Source: Auricularia sp. M13
Lineage: Eukaryota; Basidiomycota; Agaricomycetes; Auriculariales; Auriculariaceae
Length of the DNA: 64,000 nucleotides
Reading direction: 5' to 3'
Assembly: GCA_037042915.1 (NCBI GenBank)
Contig: CM073193.1
Location: forward strand, 4,464,001-4,528,000
Positions 32,795 through 43,700 of the stretch are shown piece after piece. The stretch's first letter is position 1. Each line of letters starts with the position of its first letter. Below the pieces are notes generated by a model, which was given only the letters and a program-made list of their open reading frames with translations, searched no databases and was not told the DNA's origin. Made by a program: the position numbers and the translations under genes.

Positions 32795-34027
32795 ATGGCG
32801 CTGCTTACCCTGCTGTCCTATGTGGCAGCCGCAATCTGCTTTGTGTTTGTTACACTGTCGCTAGGTACGCAGCAACCATTGCCTTACCAGTCGTGTTACT
32901 GACCACGTCAATGCACTGGCAGCGAGCGGCCTTCTGTACTTGGCAGAAGTCATCGAGGAGCAGTCGCGCGCAGCCAAAACATTTGGGACGCGTGTGATAT
33001 ACGTGCGTCCTCTTGCTACGCGTTGAGCAGTGCTGACAACCTTCGTGTAACTCAGGGCATAATAGCCTTACACGTCCTCCTCTGGGCCTTCGACTCGCTC
33101 CCTCTGCCGCTCATCGCATTCTCCATCGGCTGCCACGTCGTGTACCTGCAGAACCTGGGCCCACTGTGGCCGTTCATCTCGCTGACGTCGCCGACGTTCG
33201 TCGCGTCCTGCGTGCTCGTCGTCGCCGACCATTTCCTGTGGTTCCACCACTTCGGAAACGCCATGCAGGACGCCCGCCGGCGCGCCGCGAGCACGTACCA
33301 CCGTCCTCACCTTTCGGCGCCGCGCGGCGTGCAGGACGGCCCGACGTTTATGGAGGTTGCGGCGTTCTTCGGCGTCTGTGTCTGGCTCGTCCCGCTCTTC
33401 CTCTTCCTTTCCCTCTCGGCGAACGATAACGCGCTCCCGACCATGTCTATGGGTAAGCCCGCCTTCCTATCTTCTGTATCCCAAACTCCCAATGGATACT
33501 GAACACCGACAGGCGATGGCTCGCGACCGGGTACGCCACTCCCGGGCCAACAACACACGCTGGGCCAACCAGCCCCCAAACCCTCCCGCTCCTCGCTCTT
33601 CAAAACAATCTTCGACTCCGCGCTGGACCTGGCGCCCGCGCGTCTGCGCCCGCGGCGCAACACAGACCGCGAGGGGCTCATCGGCGCCGGCTACCACGCG
33701 CAGCCGTCGCCCGTGGGCAGCTGGACGTTCGTCGCAGACTCCCATGCGCAACGCTCGCCGCGCATGATGCCCACCCGCTCGGCCACCTCCACCGGCGCCG
33801 AATTCTCCTTGGCCCCGCCCCCTAAAGGCGCCGGCGTCGGCGGGACGGCGCTGCGGCGCAAGGCGAGCGAGAGCAACGCCAGCCGGCGCGGGTCGCTGGA
33901 CGGCGCGCCGCCCGAGGTGCGCAGCGGCGTCAGCCCGCGCATGCCCGCTGCAAGACTCGGCCTCGGGCTCGTGGACGGCGACCACCTGGTGCGCCCCGGC
34001 TCGCCGCTGAAGAAGGCCACCGCGTAG
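32795..34027 (+). CDS. SVP26: Svp26/TEX261 family ER export adaptor
   Basis: Integral membrane protein of the early secretory pathway; yeast Svp26 helps load Golgi mannosyltransferases into COPII vesicles. Exons 32795-32864, 32923-33002, 33056-33452 and 33513-34027 give 353 residues. Family signatures in order: LLSYVAAAICFVFVTLSLASGLLYLAE (with a splice after the Leu), GIIALHVLLWAFDSLPL, HVVYLQNLGPLWPFISLTSPTF and DHFLWFHHF, then a fourth hydrophobic span VAAFFGVCVWLVPLFLFLSL. Four membrane segments fit the family. After about residue 185 a Pro/Ser/Arg-rich cytosolic tail of about 170 residues, longer than in yeast, ends SPLKKATA. Convergent with the STIMATE-family gene. Confidence 0.9.
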
Positions 34028-34365
34028 ACAAGTAGATGGGGTACAGTGTCGATTTCCTGCCAGTGCTTTGCTGAGAGAACCGAACGTGTACATGTGTAAC
34101 TCTACGCTATTATATTTATTTCGCATCGCATCGTAACGACGAACGCAAATAACCTTCTGAATCCTTACATCCTCAGTACTGAGCTAAGCAACGCGGAATA
34201 AAGAGCAGCAGCAGTGAGATCGTGAGTACGACTGGAAACGGAGTGGAAAGGGGCGAGGGGGGATGTAATGTTACAGTTGTGCGCAGACGGAGAAAGAAAG
34301 CGAGGGCTGAGTCAATGTCATGCAGGAAGCAGGGCGGGCGATGCGGCTTGGGCATTCCAGTATTA

Positions 34366-35551
34366 CTATGCGCCGGCGGGCGGGGGAGGCGCAACAGCGC
34401 CGGGCACGGGCGACGCAGGGCGTGAATTCTCGCTATTGCTGCCGCTGCCGGGCGGGTACGAATGCTCGCGTTCTACGGGCGCCGGACGCGCTCCGTGCGG
34501 CTTCGCTTCGTCGTCGCGGCCCTCGTCTTCATCGTCGGACGCGACGGCGAACATGGGCTCGCGCTCGAGCTCGTCGTATGGCGTGGAGAGCGCGACGGCG
34601 CCCGTCGCCGCCGCTGAGGCCTTGACGATCGAGTCGATCATCCAGAACTGCAGGATGTTCATTATAATGGGGAATATGCCCATGACGCTGCATGCAACCG
34701 TCAGTCTGTTGTGTGCAAAGAAAAAAATACAGTGGCAAGGGCGGGACGCACAAGATGACTTGCAGCGACGGGCCGACCCACGAGAGGAGCCACTCGGACG
34801 CGACGGTGAAGAAGGGCGCAAGGCCGATGATGGCGAGCACGAAGAGCTTCATGCAGAGCAGCGAGACGACGTAGACGGCCGCCTGGCGCGACCAGAAGAA
34901 GAGCGAGGGCGGGTCGCCGTACTGCCCGCTCTCGAAGCCCTTCATGTGCAGCTTCTGGTCGAGGACGTAGGTGAACAGCTTCAGGAAGAGATACAGCATC
35001 CCGACGCCTGCACAAGAGCCTGTCAGCGCCCGCGGACGGTGGGCGGGAACAGCAACGGACCAACGGTAGTGTCGAGGCCGACATGCAGGAAATACTGGGC
35101 ACACGGGTTGGAGGCTTTAACGTGCCCGACGAGCGAGGCGATGCCGACGTTGGTGACGTGCACGACAATCTGCCCGATGACCTGCTTTGAGACATCGAAC
35201 AGCCTGTCCAGCGTCCAGGGTTATGAGCGCCGGCATTCACCAATATTTCACATGACGCGCATACGCACCATATTCGCCATTTGCGCTTGGGCGTCTCGCG
35301 ATGGCGCTTGTACACCAGCGACAGAATAACGAGTACGCCCAGCAGGCCTTGCACAACCTGGGTTGTTCATTCTCGTCAGCTCGGAGCCCGCACAGCAGGC
35401 AGCACGGCCGGCGCACAAGGGCGGTGGGACCCATTAACCGACATCGTTCGTCGTCGACCGGGCTGGCTGTCGACGCCAGTAGAGTAGGCACGTTCGGCGG
35501 CGGCGCGAAGTCCTGGTCAAGGTCGCCCCGCGCCCTGAATGCCACGAACAT
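34366..35551 (-). CDS. STIMATE-family (TMEM110/YPL162C-like) multi-pass membrane protein
   Basis: Vacuolar or ER membrane protein; the animal relative regulates STIM calcium signalling at ER-plasma membrane junctions, while the fungal role is poorly defined. Exons 35551-35417, 35357-35269, 35203-35061, 35007-34752 and 34687-34366, 314 residues, all phases agree. The splice of exon 1 to 2 rebuilds MGPTALVVQGLLGVLVILSL; exon 2 to 3 rebuilds RKWRIWLFDVSKQVIGQ, the family signature. HVGLDTTVGVGMLYLF, LFVLAIIGLAPFF and FVMGIFPIIMNILQFWMID supply further membrane segments. The tail is acidic then Pro-rich. The ATG at 35551 is preferred, but the frame is open to an ATG at 35845, which would add 98 residues unknown in the family. 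Confidence 0.85.
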
Positions 35552-36504
35552 CTTGGAGACTGAAGAGGGAGTGCTATGCTTCCGAACTCCGGCCACTCGC
35601 TCTTGTCCTCTTACCGCCAAGGCTACCTTACGTTGACTACTCGGCGCCCTTTCTGCTGCTGCGCAGAGTCTCTCGTCTGCCACACGATGCTGTAGTGCTG
35701 CATACGTCGCTCCCAGGGCTCCTTTCGGATGATCTGCAGTACGACGCGCCTCCTGTATTGCAGCCAGGCGCCACTGGACCGTGTTTCTCGAATAGCTCTG
35801 CAACTGCGCCGGATTGCCTCTCTCGACCACCTGCGTGACTGTCATTCCATTAGGTCACACATTCTGGGCGCTGGCAGAACCGCAGTCTGTCGTACTCCAG
35901 AGCACCGAAGAGAGTGATCTTCCTCGTCCTCCTGCCACCCATATGCGCACGCTGTCTACCTATCTGCTCTTGAATACACCCGGAGTGTTTCACCAATCAA
36001 CCAAGTATGGGCGTTCGAAGTGGCGTGGATACTTGCGGGTCCGAGGCACGGCTTTCGGGGACATCGTCATTGGACTGGATGTTTACGGTCATGACAGAGC
36101 GCTCACAGGGACCAACTCCTCGCGGACATAGTAGTGGCGACCGGCACCGACAGATCCTGCGAACTCCTAAGTACTCGACGTTGGTTTCCTCGGAGCCGCT
36201 CTTCTTCAGCTATCTGCAATCATGCCAGCGAGCTCAGTCAGGCGAAACGCGTTGGTAGGCATGCAGCGCGCGTTCCTGCCTAGGCTATCAGCGACTTAAC
36301 CAGACGCTTCCGAATATCTGCGCCCTGGCGGAGATCAGAGGCTGTATGATCGTCTGGAAAATATATCTAATTACAACAGAACTTTTGTCGCTACGCTATA
36401 CTCTACTTATACTTCATGACCACGCGCAGCGGCTAAATATCATGATGGAAATGTAATTGGGGGAAGACGAAAGTGGCGCACCGGGCGTGAATACCGACAG
36501 CACC
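35552..36504. other. Region without a confident gene
   Basis: 35552-35845 may be 5' coding sequence of the STIMATE-family gene or its leader. Plus-strand frames at 35814-36131 look partly protein-like (TPGVFHQSTKYGRSKWRGYL) but match nothing I recognise. The left edge of arm B lies near 36505. Confidence 0.4.
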
Positions 36505-37026
36505 GCTGGAAGACGACTTTGAGGCTTCCCCACACCCAAAGGACATCTGCCCATCTGCCCGCTGCCACTGTTGCGCTGCATCGTGGGCCAATTCGAACGA
36601 CGTCGAGCCAATAATGATCGCACACAAACGCGCGCGAGGAATTCGCGATCGCTTTTGCTACGAGGATGGACGACAACGGCTGAAGAGTCCGAGAGCCCTC
36701 TCGCGCTAGGCATACAATGAGTTCAGCGCCAGGTAGCAGAATCTGCCCTCTCCAAATTCCATGCGGGCAGCTTCAGGCTGGCTTCGACCACTGACATCCA
36801 TTGTCGACCCGTGCTGTCGTTTCACGATTATACTTCAGGTCCCTCAGACTGAGCGACACATTGTTCATTCTCGAGGTTCTGCATATGAGACAGCGATGTA
36901 TTGTAGGCATAGCGGTATACAAGTAAAAATGATGATCATGGCGTTCATATCGAGAGCTAGTAGAAAACATAGGGCGAGTTCGGGGCATTCGCATCACAGG
37001 TACTTCGTCGCTAGTCGTGTCGTCGA

Positions 37027-39787
37027 TTAGATCGTCACGGCCACGTTCTCATGGACGGTAGCTGGGACGTCGGCTTGGGCGCTCGCGCTTCCCTGGCCGT
37101 GGGCACCACCGGCGGCCTTGGTATTCACGCGAGGATCGCCCACGCCAAACCAGAGGGTGCGGTCGTCCCAGAACATATCGATGAGCGTCTCGATATCGCG
37201 ACCGGCGTCGGCATCGACGGTGGGCTTCAGCACCGGCTTCGGAGGCCGCTTCGCACGCTTGGCCAACGGCTCCGCGTCGTCGTCGGAATCGAAGTCGAAG
37301 TCGCGAGAATCAGGACCGCGTTTCGACCCCCGCTGGGACATGGAGTCCGATGCCGCTTGGGCGAACGAGCTGCTACCATGCGCAAGATTGGAGATGGCGG
37401 CACGCTGAAGCGAAGGGTTGTGCGATCCGCCGGACGATGGCCCCGCCAACGACGCCGACATAGTAAGCGCTGGCGATGAGCCGGTTCCGATGCTCCGCGA
37501 CGGTACGGAGGCGCGATCCTGCATGATGTTTCGGTCAAGCCTGCGTGGAGACTTCCGGTTGAAGGGGATGTCGTCAGTAGCGTCGTCCGCGGAGAGGTTA
37601 TGGATCTCCACGAGAAGCATCCTACGGAACGCGATATGCGCATGGTTGGGCTGCAGGCCCGGGACCGCGGTCATATAAAGGTGCCAAGGGATGCAAAGAT
37701 ACGTCGCCATATCTTCGAGCAGGGGTCCGAACTTGGCGAGGACGGGGTGAAGCGCCTCTATGGGAGGTTCTTTTCGATGCATGGCGCGATGGCGCTCCTT
37801 GCCAAGACGGTGTCCGAGCATGTCGGTGGCGAAAACGTCAAGAGCATCATCTGCATCTTTACCGGCAGGCAAGGCGGTGGATGGCGACGCGCGCATGATT
37901 GCCCAAAACAGCACCCAGAAGATCGATTCGACGTCGTGGCGCGGTCGGTGCAATTCGCCCGGGTCCGTTCCAATCCTAGTCCATGTCGTAGTCCATGGCG
38001 CTGGGTTAGAGCGTTGCATTTCCAGCTCATACACGCGCATAAACGCGTCCATGAAGCCACCGTCCTCGTCAGGGAATGCCCTCTCGATCAATTCCGGGTA
38101 GTCATCGATGGCGCGAAGACGCTTGTACAACCTAGGGTTGGGTGCGCTGATACTAGCTTCTGAGCCACTAGAAGCCAGCTCCACGGCTACGAACATAGGC
38201 GTTCCCTGGACGTAATATAAATAGCTGTCACGGTGACACTGACGACCGGACACGCACAGATTTCTGCTTTCGAGGATTATGCTCCTTGGAGTACAGCTGC
38301 GTCATGACTGCCGCGTGGTCGAGGTCGAGTACAAGAGCAGATGGCTCGCTTTCTTCGCCAGTTCTAAGGCACGTAAGCACGAGTTAGGCGGACAATGTAG
38401 CACGTACAATATGAAGTCGATGCACGGAACTCCTTTCTTGACGCTCTTCTGCTTAAGCGTTTCGGGATCGTGCCACGGGTTGCAAAGAATATTGAACCAG
38501 CTCATATCGCGATGCAGGATATCGCGCCGAAGCAGATCGTCGTGCACTGTGAAACCCCATAAGAGACGCACACGAGCTCGTCGCAAGTAATAGCTCCTTA
38601 CCTCCGATGGCGTCGAAAACGACCTTGAAGAGGTGAAGAAGCGATCTGCATTGACTCAATGGTTCCCCAAGACTGGCGAGGTGTATGATCTCCTTCACGC
38701 GCTTGGGGGCACCAGGAGCATTGTCGAGACCGACGAAATCCGAGACGTCGCGGTGAGTCCATCGCGGACGGACGAGCCCAGGTACCCAACCGTCCTTGTG
38801 AGCGAGGTCAAGCAAGTCCCCCTCGTGGTACTGCGCCGACGCGTCTTGCCACGACACCTTGAGGAATCCGCGAGCGAGCTGCGGCGCATAATCATGCTGC
38901 TCAAAGGAAAGCCACGTGACTCTCCCTGGGGAGGGCCCAGCGTGGAAAGGGCGGAAGGTCGAGATGGTGTTTCCCTCAGTCTGAATGCTCCAGCGGGCAC
39001 GGGCATCGGGGGTATCGGTCTTGGAAGTGAAGCGAATGTCGCGCGAGTCGTGACTGTGATAGAGGTGCACCACGAACGCAATCCAAACATCAACTTTGTC
39101 GAAAGCGACCGCGTCCGACTCGCTGGTGCCGCAAGCGTTGTGCGACATGATGCGCAGGGTATTTTTCTCGATGAAGACGCCGTATACGGTCTTGATGTCC
39201 GGACGGAAACGCTTCAAAGCCGAGAGATACCAGAGGACTTGACCTTTCGGATCCTTCTTCGGCTTCCACTCTCCGACGCCGATCTGGTTCGTCCATTCCT
39301 GGCGGCTGACAAAAGGCCTCTTCGCGGTGGCTGCGAGCGCCGTTCGTAACAACGCAAGAGTGGCCATGAACGCCGAAGTGTCCGCCTTGGTGCAGACGCC
39401 GAGATAGTCTCCGACAGTTTCGCGGCTGTCCGGGCCCGAAAAGACGATGGCCGGCGCGTTGTTGTCCGTGCTGCCACAGACCTCGCGGACATAGGCGCGG
39501 CTGACGAGGTTCAGCAGGTTGGTTACACCGTGTTCGAAGTCTTTGGTGTTGGAATACCCCATTGCCTTCAGGCTCTTGGCAGGCTTCGCAATGTCCTTGA
39601 CGATGTTATCCCAGAGCTTGGCGTCGATGGTTGAACGGGCGGCGTCGACAATCGTATCGACGCGCTGCGATGGGTTCACAAGGGTTTCCATGTGGTATTT
39701 CATCGGAGCGAGCTGATTTTCTTTGAGGGTACGCTCCGAAGGACGATACGGTGAACGCTTGGGCTGAGACTGAGAGGGCGGGTCCAT
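37027..39787 (-). CDS. FunK1-type fungal protein kinase, copy B
   Basis: Inverted duplicate of the 27850-30605 gene with the same four-exon structure: 39787-38602, 38546-38408, 38363-38258 and 38205-37027, 869 residues. All kinase features are kept: ILHRDMSWFNIL, LVLDLDHAAV, GTPMFVAVELAS and RPRHDVESIFWVLFW. Differences from copy A are scattered amino-acid replacements and short in-frame indels (for example one extra residue in the VCGSTDNN segment), with no stop or frameshift, which suggests selection on both copies after duplication. It lies in tandem downstream of KDM5 on the same strand. Confidence 0.88.
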
Positions 39788-39852
39788 GATGAGTACGATG
39801 GAACCGTGGGGCGGGACGCAAGTGGGGGGAAGGAATGCGCAGTGACTCACTC

Positions 39853-39859
39853 TTTTATA
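39853..39859 (-). promoter_or_regulatory. TATA box of FunK1 gene B
   Basis: TATAAAA on the minus strand 66 bp upstream of the ATG at 39787; conserved with arm A. The 800 bp between it and the arm edge at 40668 holds no convincing gene. Confidence 0.5.
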
Positions 39860-40648
39860 GGTTCTCTTACGCAATCAAGGCGAACGAGGCGGCGGCCCAC
39901 GCTATACGTGGTGGAAGATCCGGGAAGAGATTGAACCACGAATTTAACTCCGCCTGATCCCGATTGTTCTCTGATTGATCTGGGTGAACACGGCTCCCTA
40001 CTCAAAATTTGAGTACTAAAACGCACTTTGATTAAGCATAAGATGTCTGGAACGCTATAAATGACTCTAGGATTCGCGATGGGTAGGTTAAAACTGCCAA
40101 ATTGCATTATTAACGGAGACGGTCCCCCACGCGTGCTGCTTATTATCTCCTCACGTAAGGATCGTACGTCAATATACGGCTGGCGTGGTGCAACTTGCTG
40201 AAAGCGCGGGTGCGCAGCAGATGCGTACTGTATAGTCACAATATGATTATCGTCCGTGATCACTGATCAGCACCCTGTCCTCGTGTCGTTGCACACCACG
40301 CTCACGCAAGAGTACAGTGCGAATTCCGCTTTCTCAGGTCCTGCAATATGATTGAGATAGCCGATGAACCATGCTGGACACTCACTCCGGAATAGAGGGC
40401 GGTGATTGGACTGCAACGTGTCATCTAATATGAAGGGTACATGAGAGAAACAGGCATCGGCGTAGCAATTGGGACGCAGTCTACTATATCAGTGTGAACT
40501 GTAATGGATCTCGAACGACCCCTCATGATTTGCTCATGATCGAGTGCTCCTCCAACTGACGCCGCTATGAATGCAATCCTCCGGATTACTGCCAGTTGAG
40601 AAAACCAGATCAGATGTCGGATTCCATGTGGCATAGCATACAGACGGC

Positions 40649-40668
40649 GTAACAGTACTGCTACCTAA
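40649..40668 (+). repeat. Terminal palindrome plus CTAA, arm B
   Basis: GTAACAGTACTGCTAC (40649-40664) directly followed by CTAA and then T. The same arrangement is present at the edge of arm A. Confidence 0.6.
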
Positions 40669-40746
40669 TGAGACATGTGGACACAGCGTAGGCGAAAGCG
40701 CGACGTAAGAGAGAGAGTCGTTAGAGTATGAACATGAGTTAGAACT

Positions 40747-43700
40747 TCATTGCACGAGATCCTCGACCCGCAGCGCTCCATTGCCATTGCGGCGCGCCGA
40801 GTCCTTGTCCTTTTCCTCCTGCGATTTGACGACCAGCTTGACCTTACGTGCCGCAGGTGGCCCGTCGCGATCCTCTGCAGGAACACCCCCGACCTGTGCC
40901 TCGGGGCGCAGCTGAGACGTTCCTGCGGGCTGGTCGGGAGGGGGAGGGGTTTTACGCTTCCTGGAGAATGCCGGTGGCGTCGGACCCAGATATGGTGCTG
41001 GCGGAGCGTGAGGGTCAGGCATAGCACGCGCAGGAGCGGGAGGGGCATGCGGCGATGGGCTGACGCTTGCAAGCATGCCCTGGGCACCGGGGTGAGGCTG
41101 CACCATGTCATTCGGGTTGTACGAGTAGCGAATCAAGTCGAGAACCAGAGCAAGCTTATTGGGCGGAAGCTGGACACGCCGGAGCTGCTCGGCAGGGGCC
41201 TGCAGGTTGAAGTTACCCAAATCAACGAAAATATCCGGACGAGCATCGTCGGCGATACGATGAGCGGGATCTAACAGAAAGTGGTTAAGGCGAGTCGGTG
41301 AGAGAACAACATAGTTGCTCACCGTTACACCGCACGCGAACTTCACCGTAGGGATACGGCCTGTTTCGTTTGATTGAACATGCCGGGCAGAAGAATGCGT
41401 TTTTGACCGCCGGAGCCACGTTCGAGGGAAGCCTGACACAGGTCTCGTGATGCCAACGCGAACATACGGTGCACTGGACGCGACTCGGATGGCGGACCGT
41501 ACCCTTGCAGAGGCATTGCGTTCCATCGGCGGGTTCGGGATTGCCAACGTCCTGTTGGAATACGATCTTGACACGTCTCCGTTTCCTGTGAGGCACAGGA
41601 CGCGGCTTTCCAGCCAATATTCTGTGCAGTCCAGCGAGATCAAGGCCATAGGAAACGTCTGGGTTCGGCGAAATGGCAAACTGGATTCGGAAGAGCTTGC
41701 GCATGTAATGGCGGACCTGCGGGAGGTATTCCGGACGCTGGTTTCCAGGCTGGGATGCGAAACTCAAGAAGCTGCCAATGGAAACGCAAAGGCGGTCGAC
41801 GCGCGAAATGATATACTCGAGCTCTTTCCACGCCGTGGAGTAGAACTTCGTGATGTCCGGCGCAGTGACAAGCATGGTTGGGAGAAAGCAGAAGTGCCAG
41901 TTACGCTCCTTGTGGATAGAGCCGTTCCAGTGATGGTGATCGCAGAAAGGGCAAGATCCACCATTGGCAGCGCAGGCGCCGTGGAATCGCGAAAAGCAGT
42001 GGTCGCATTGAACAGCATCGGACGCTTCACCAGGAGGTGGCGGACGGACCTGACGATCACAGATGCACGAAATGAACTCGTCGGTCGGAGGATGGTCTTC
42101 ATCAGGGTTGGTGCAGTCGCGCACGTCCCTGAGGATAGCCTCCGAGTGAACGGCCTTGTGTTCAGCGCAGTACCACGGGAGCCGCTCAATCCACTGAGAA
42201 TGGGCGACAAGTTGGCGATCCAACTTCTCGAAGTTGTGCAGTTGGAAGAACGGCAGGTGGGTGTGGCCATATGAGACCCACTTGCGGAAGAGGCCGAACG
42301 GCGTCCCATCACCAGCATACCTGAAGCGCTTCGAGAGAACGGCGTCGCACTTCTCCTCGAGATCGCTAGCGAACTCGGCGGAGCGTTTCAGCTCATCCAT
42401 CACTGGGATCAGGAAATCCTTCTCCGTACGCGCCACCAGCTTGAGAGCATCGGCGGGGCGGGGCAGCACAGACTGAGGCTCCGGGGCAAGCATGATCCGT
42501 GCCTGACGCTCCAAGTCGCGAGCCTTAGCACGAACAACCTTGAGTCGGTCGAGAACAGACGGATCAATGGGCACAGTCGGGTCGACCTCACAGAGGCCCT
42601 CGATGTCGATCAAGGACTTCTGCTCCATGTTCAGAAGCGCAGTGACCTTCTCAACCCACTCCTCGCCAGCGCGCTGCTTCTCGAGTAGAGTCTTCATCAG
42701 TTTACTCTCCTCGGTAAGCCCGCAAGCCTTGCGCGCGCAAGGAGCGAGCGAATGTCGTCCAGAAGAACAGAGCCATCGTCGAGCTGCTCCAGGTCACGAA
42801 CCAGCCTGCAGCGCATGAAAATGCGCCGCATCTCGTCCAGCTCCTCGAGCTGCATGTTCAGGCCGCTGCCGATGGTGATCTGCGTGTCGAGCTCGTCGAT
42901 GTTGACGTCGCGGTCGTCCAGTCTGGACGCCTCGTCAATGGTCAGACGCGCCTTCTTCTTGAACTCCTCCGCCGATTGCGCAATGCCGCGCAACGTTTCG
43001 ATTTCCGGGCAGTCAAAGCCGAGGAGCTCCACCTCGTCGAGCAGCGCGTAGACGTCCTTCAAGCCGCGCTCAGGCCGCTCGGATCCGTCGTCCACGTCCA
43101 TCTTGTCAACGCCAGACGTGCGGTTCCTCAGCGGCTTCTTGATGCGCTTATTCGCCTGCTTGCGCGCGGTGAAGCTGGTCGCCACTTCCACCCACGCATT
43201 CGCACGCTGGACGCATTTGCGGAGAGCGAGCAACTCGGGCAAGTGGAAGGACACGCGCTCGCCCTCTGCCAACAGAGCACGCAGCACGCGTAAGTTGGGT
43301 CGCGCAGACTCCTGGAGGGTGCGTTGAAGCTTCGCCTGCCAGTCAGTCGGGATGGCAGCGCGCTCCATGATCTTGGAGTAGATATCCTCGAGCTGCTCGT
43401 CCGAGAACCGCTTCCGAAGTACGCGCGACGAGGTATCGCAGCCGCACAGGAGCTTCGCGTGCTGGAGGCACGCCACCTGCTCTGGGTTACACGCACACGT
43501 GACCTGTGCGAGGTAGCAGAATGCCTTGCAGACATGGCACTGGTACTGGTTCTCCGGGGTGTCGTACTCTTCTAGGGTTTCCTGCATACCCGGTAGCAGC
43601 TCGCGCACGACGCGGCGCTGTGCCGTTTCGCGGTCAATCATCTCGCGAAGGCTGTCAAGCACCCTGCAATACGGTCAGGCCGCCGCCGACTTCGGAAAAG

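Larger units (their letters stand above)
36505..40668 (+). mobile_element. FunK1-bearing repeat, arm B (possible non-autonomous Helitron)
   Basis: Inverted partner of arm A. The sharp right edge reads GTAACAGTACTGCTAC then CTAA at 40665-40668 followed by T, identical in form to the edge of arm A. The flanking T starts the KDM5 3' flank (TGAGACATG). The left edge is gradual; a TCTACTTATAC string near 36400 resembles some Helitron 5' ends but has no counterpart beside arm A. The 5.4 kb between the arms holds the copy 2 kinase, SVP26 and the STIMATE-family gene. Confidence 0.55.

Noticed and set aside
35814-36258. Overlapping plus-strand frames between the STIMATE-family gene and arm B
   Set aside because: Partly protein-like, but no start context, splice partners or family.
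36390-36420. TCTACTTATAC as the Helitron 5' end of arm B
   Set aside because: Resembles published 5' ends, but the preceding base is not A and nothing similar flanks arm A.
26997-40668. LTR element or terminal-inverted-repeat transposon explanation for the inverted arms
   Set aside because: The arms carry a spliced cellular-type kinase gene, show no reverse transcriptase or transposase, no target-site duplication and no short direct repeats at the ends.
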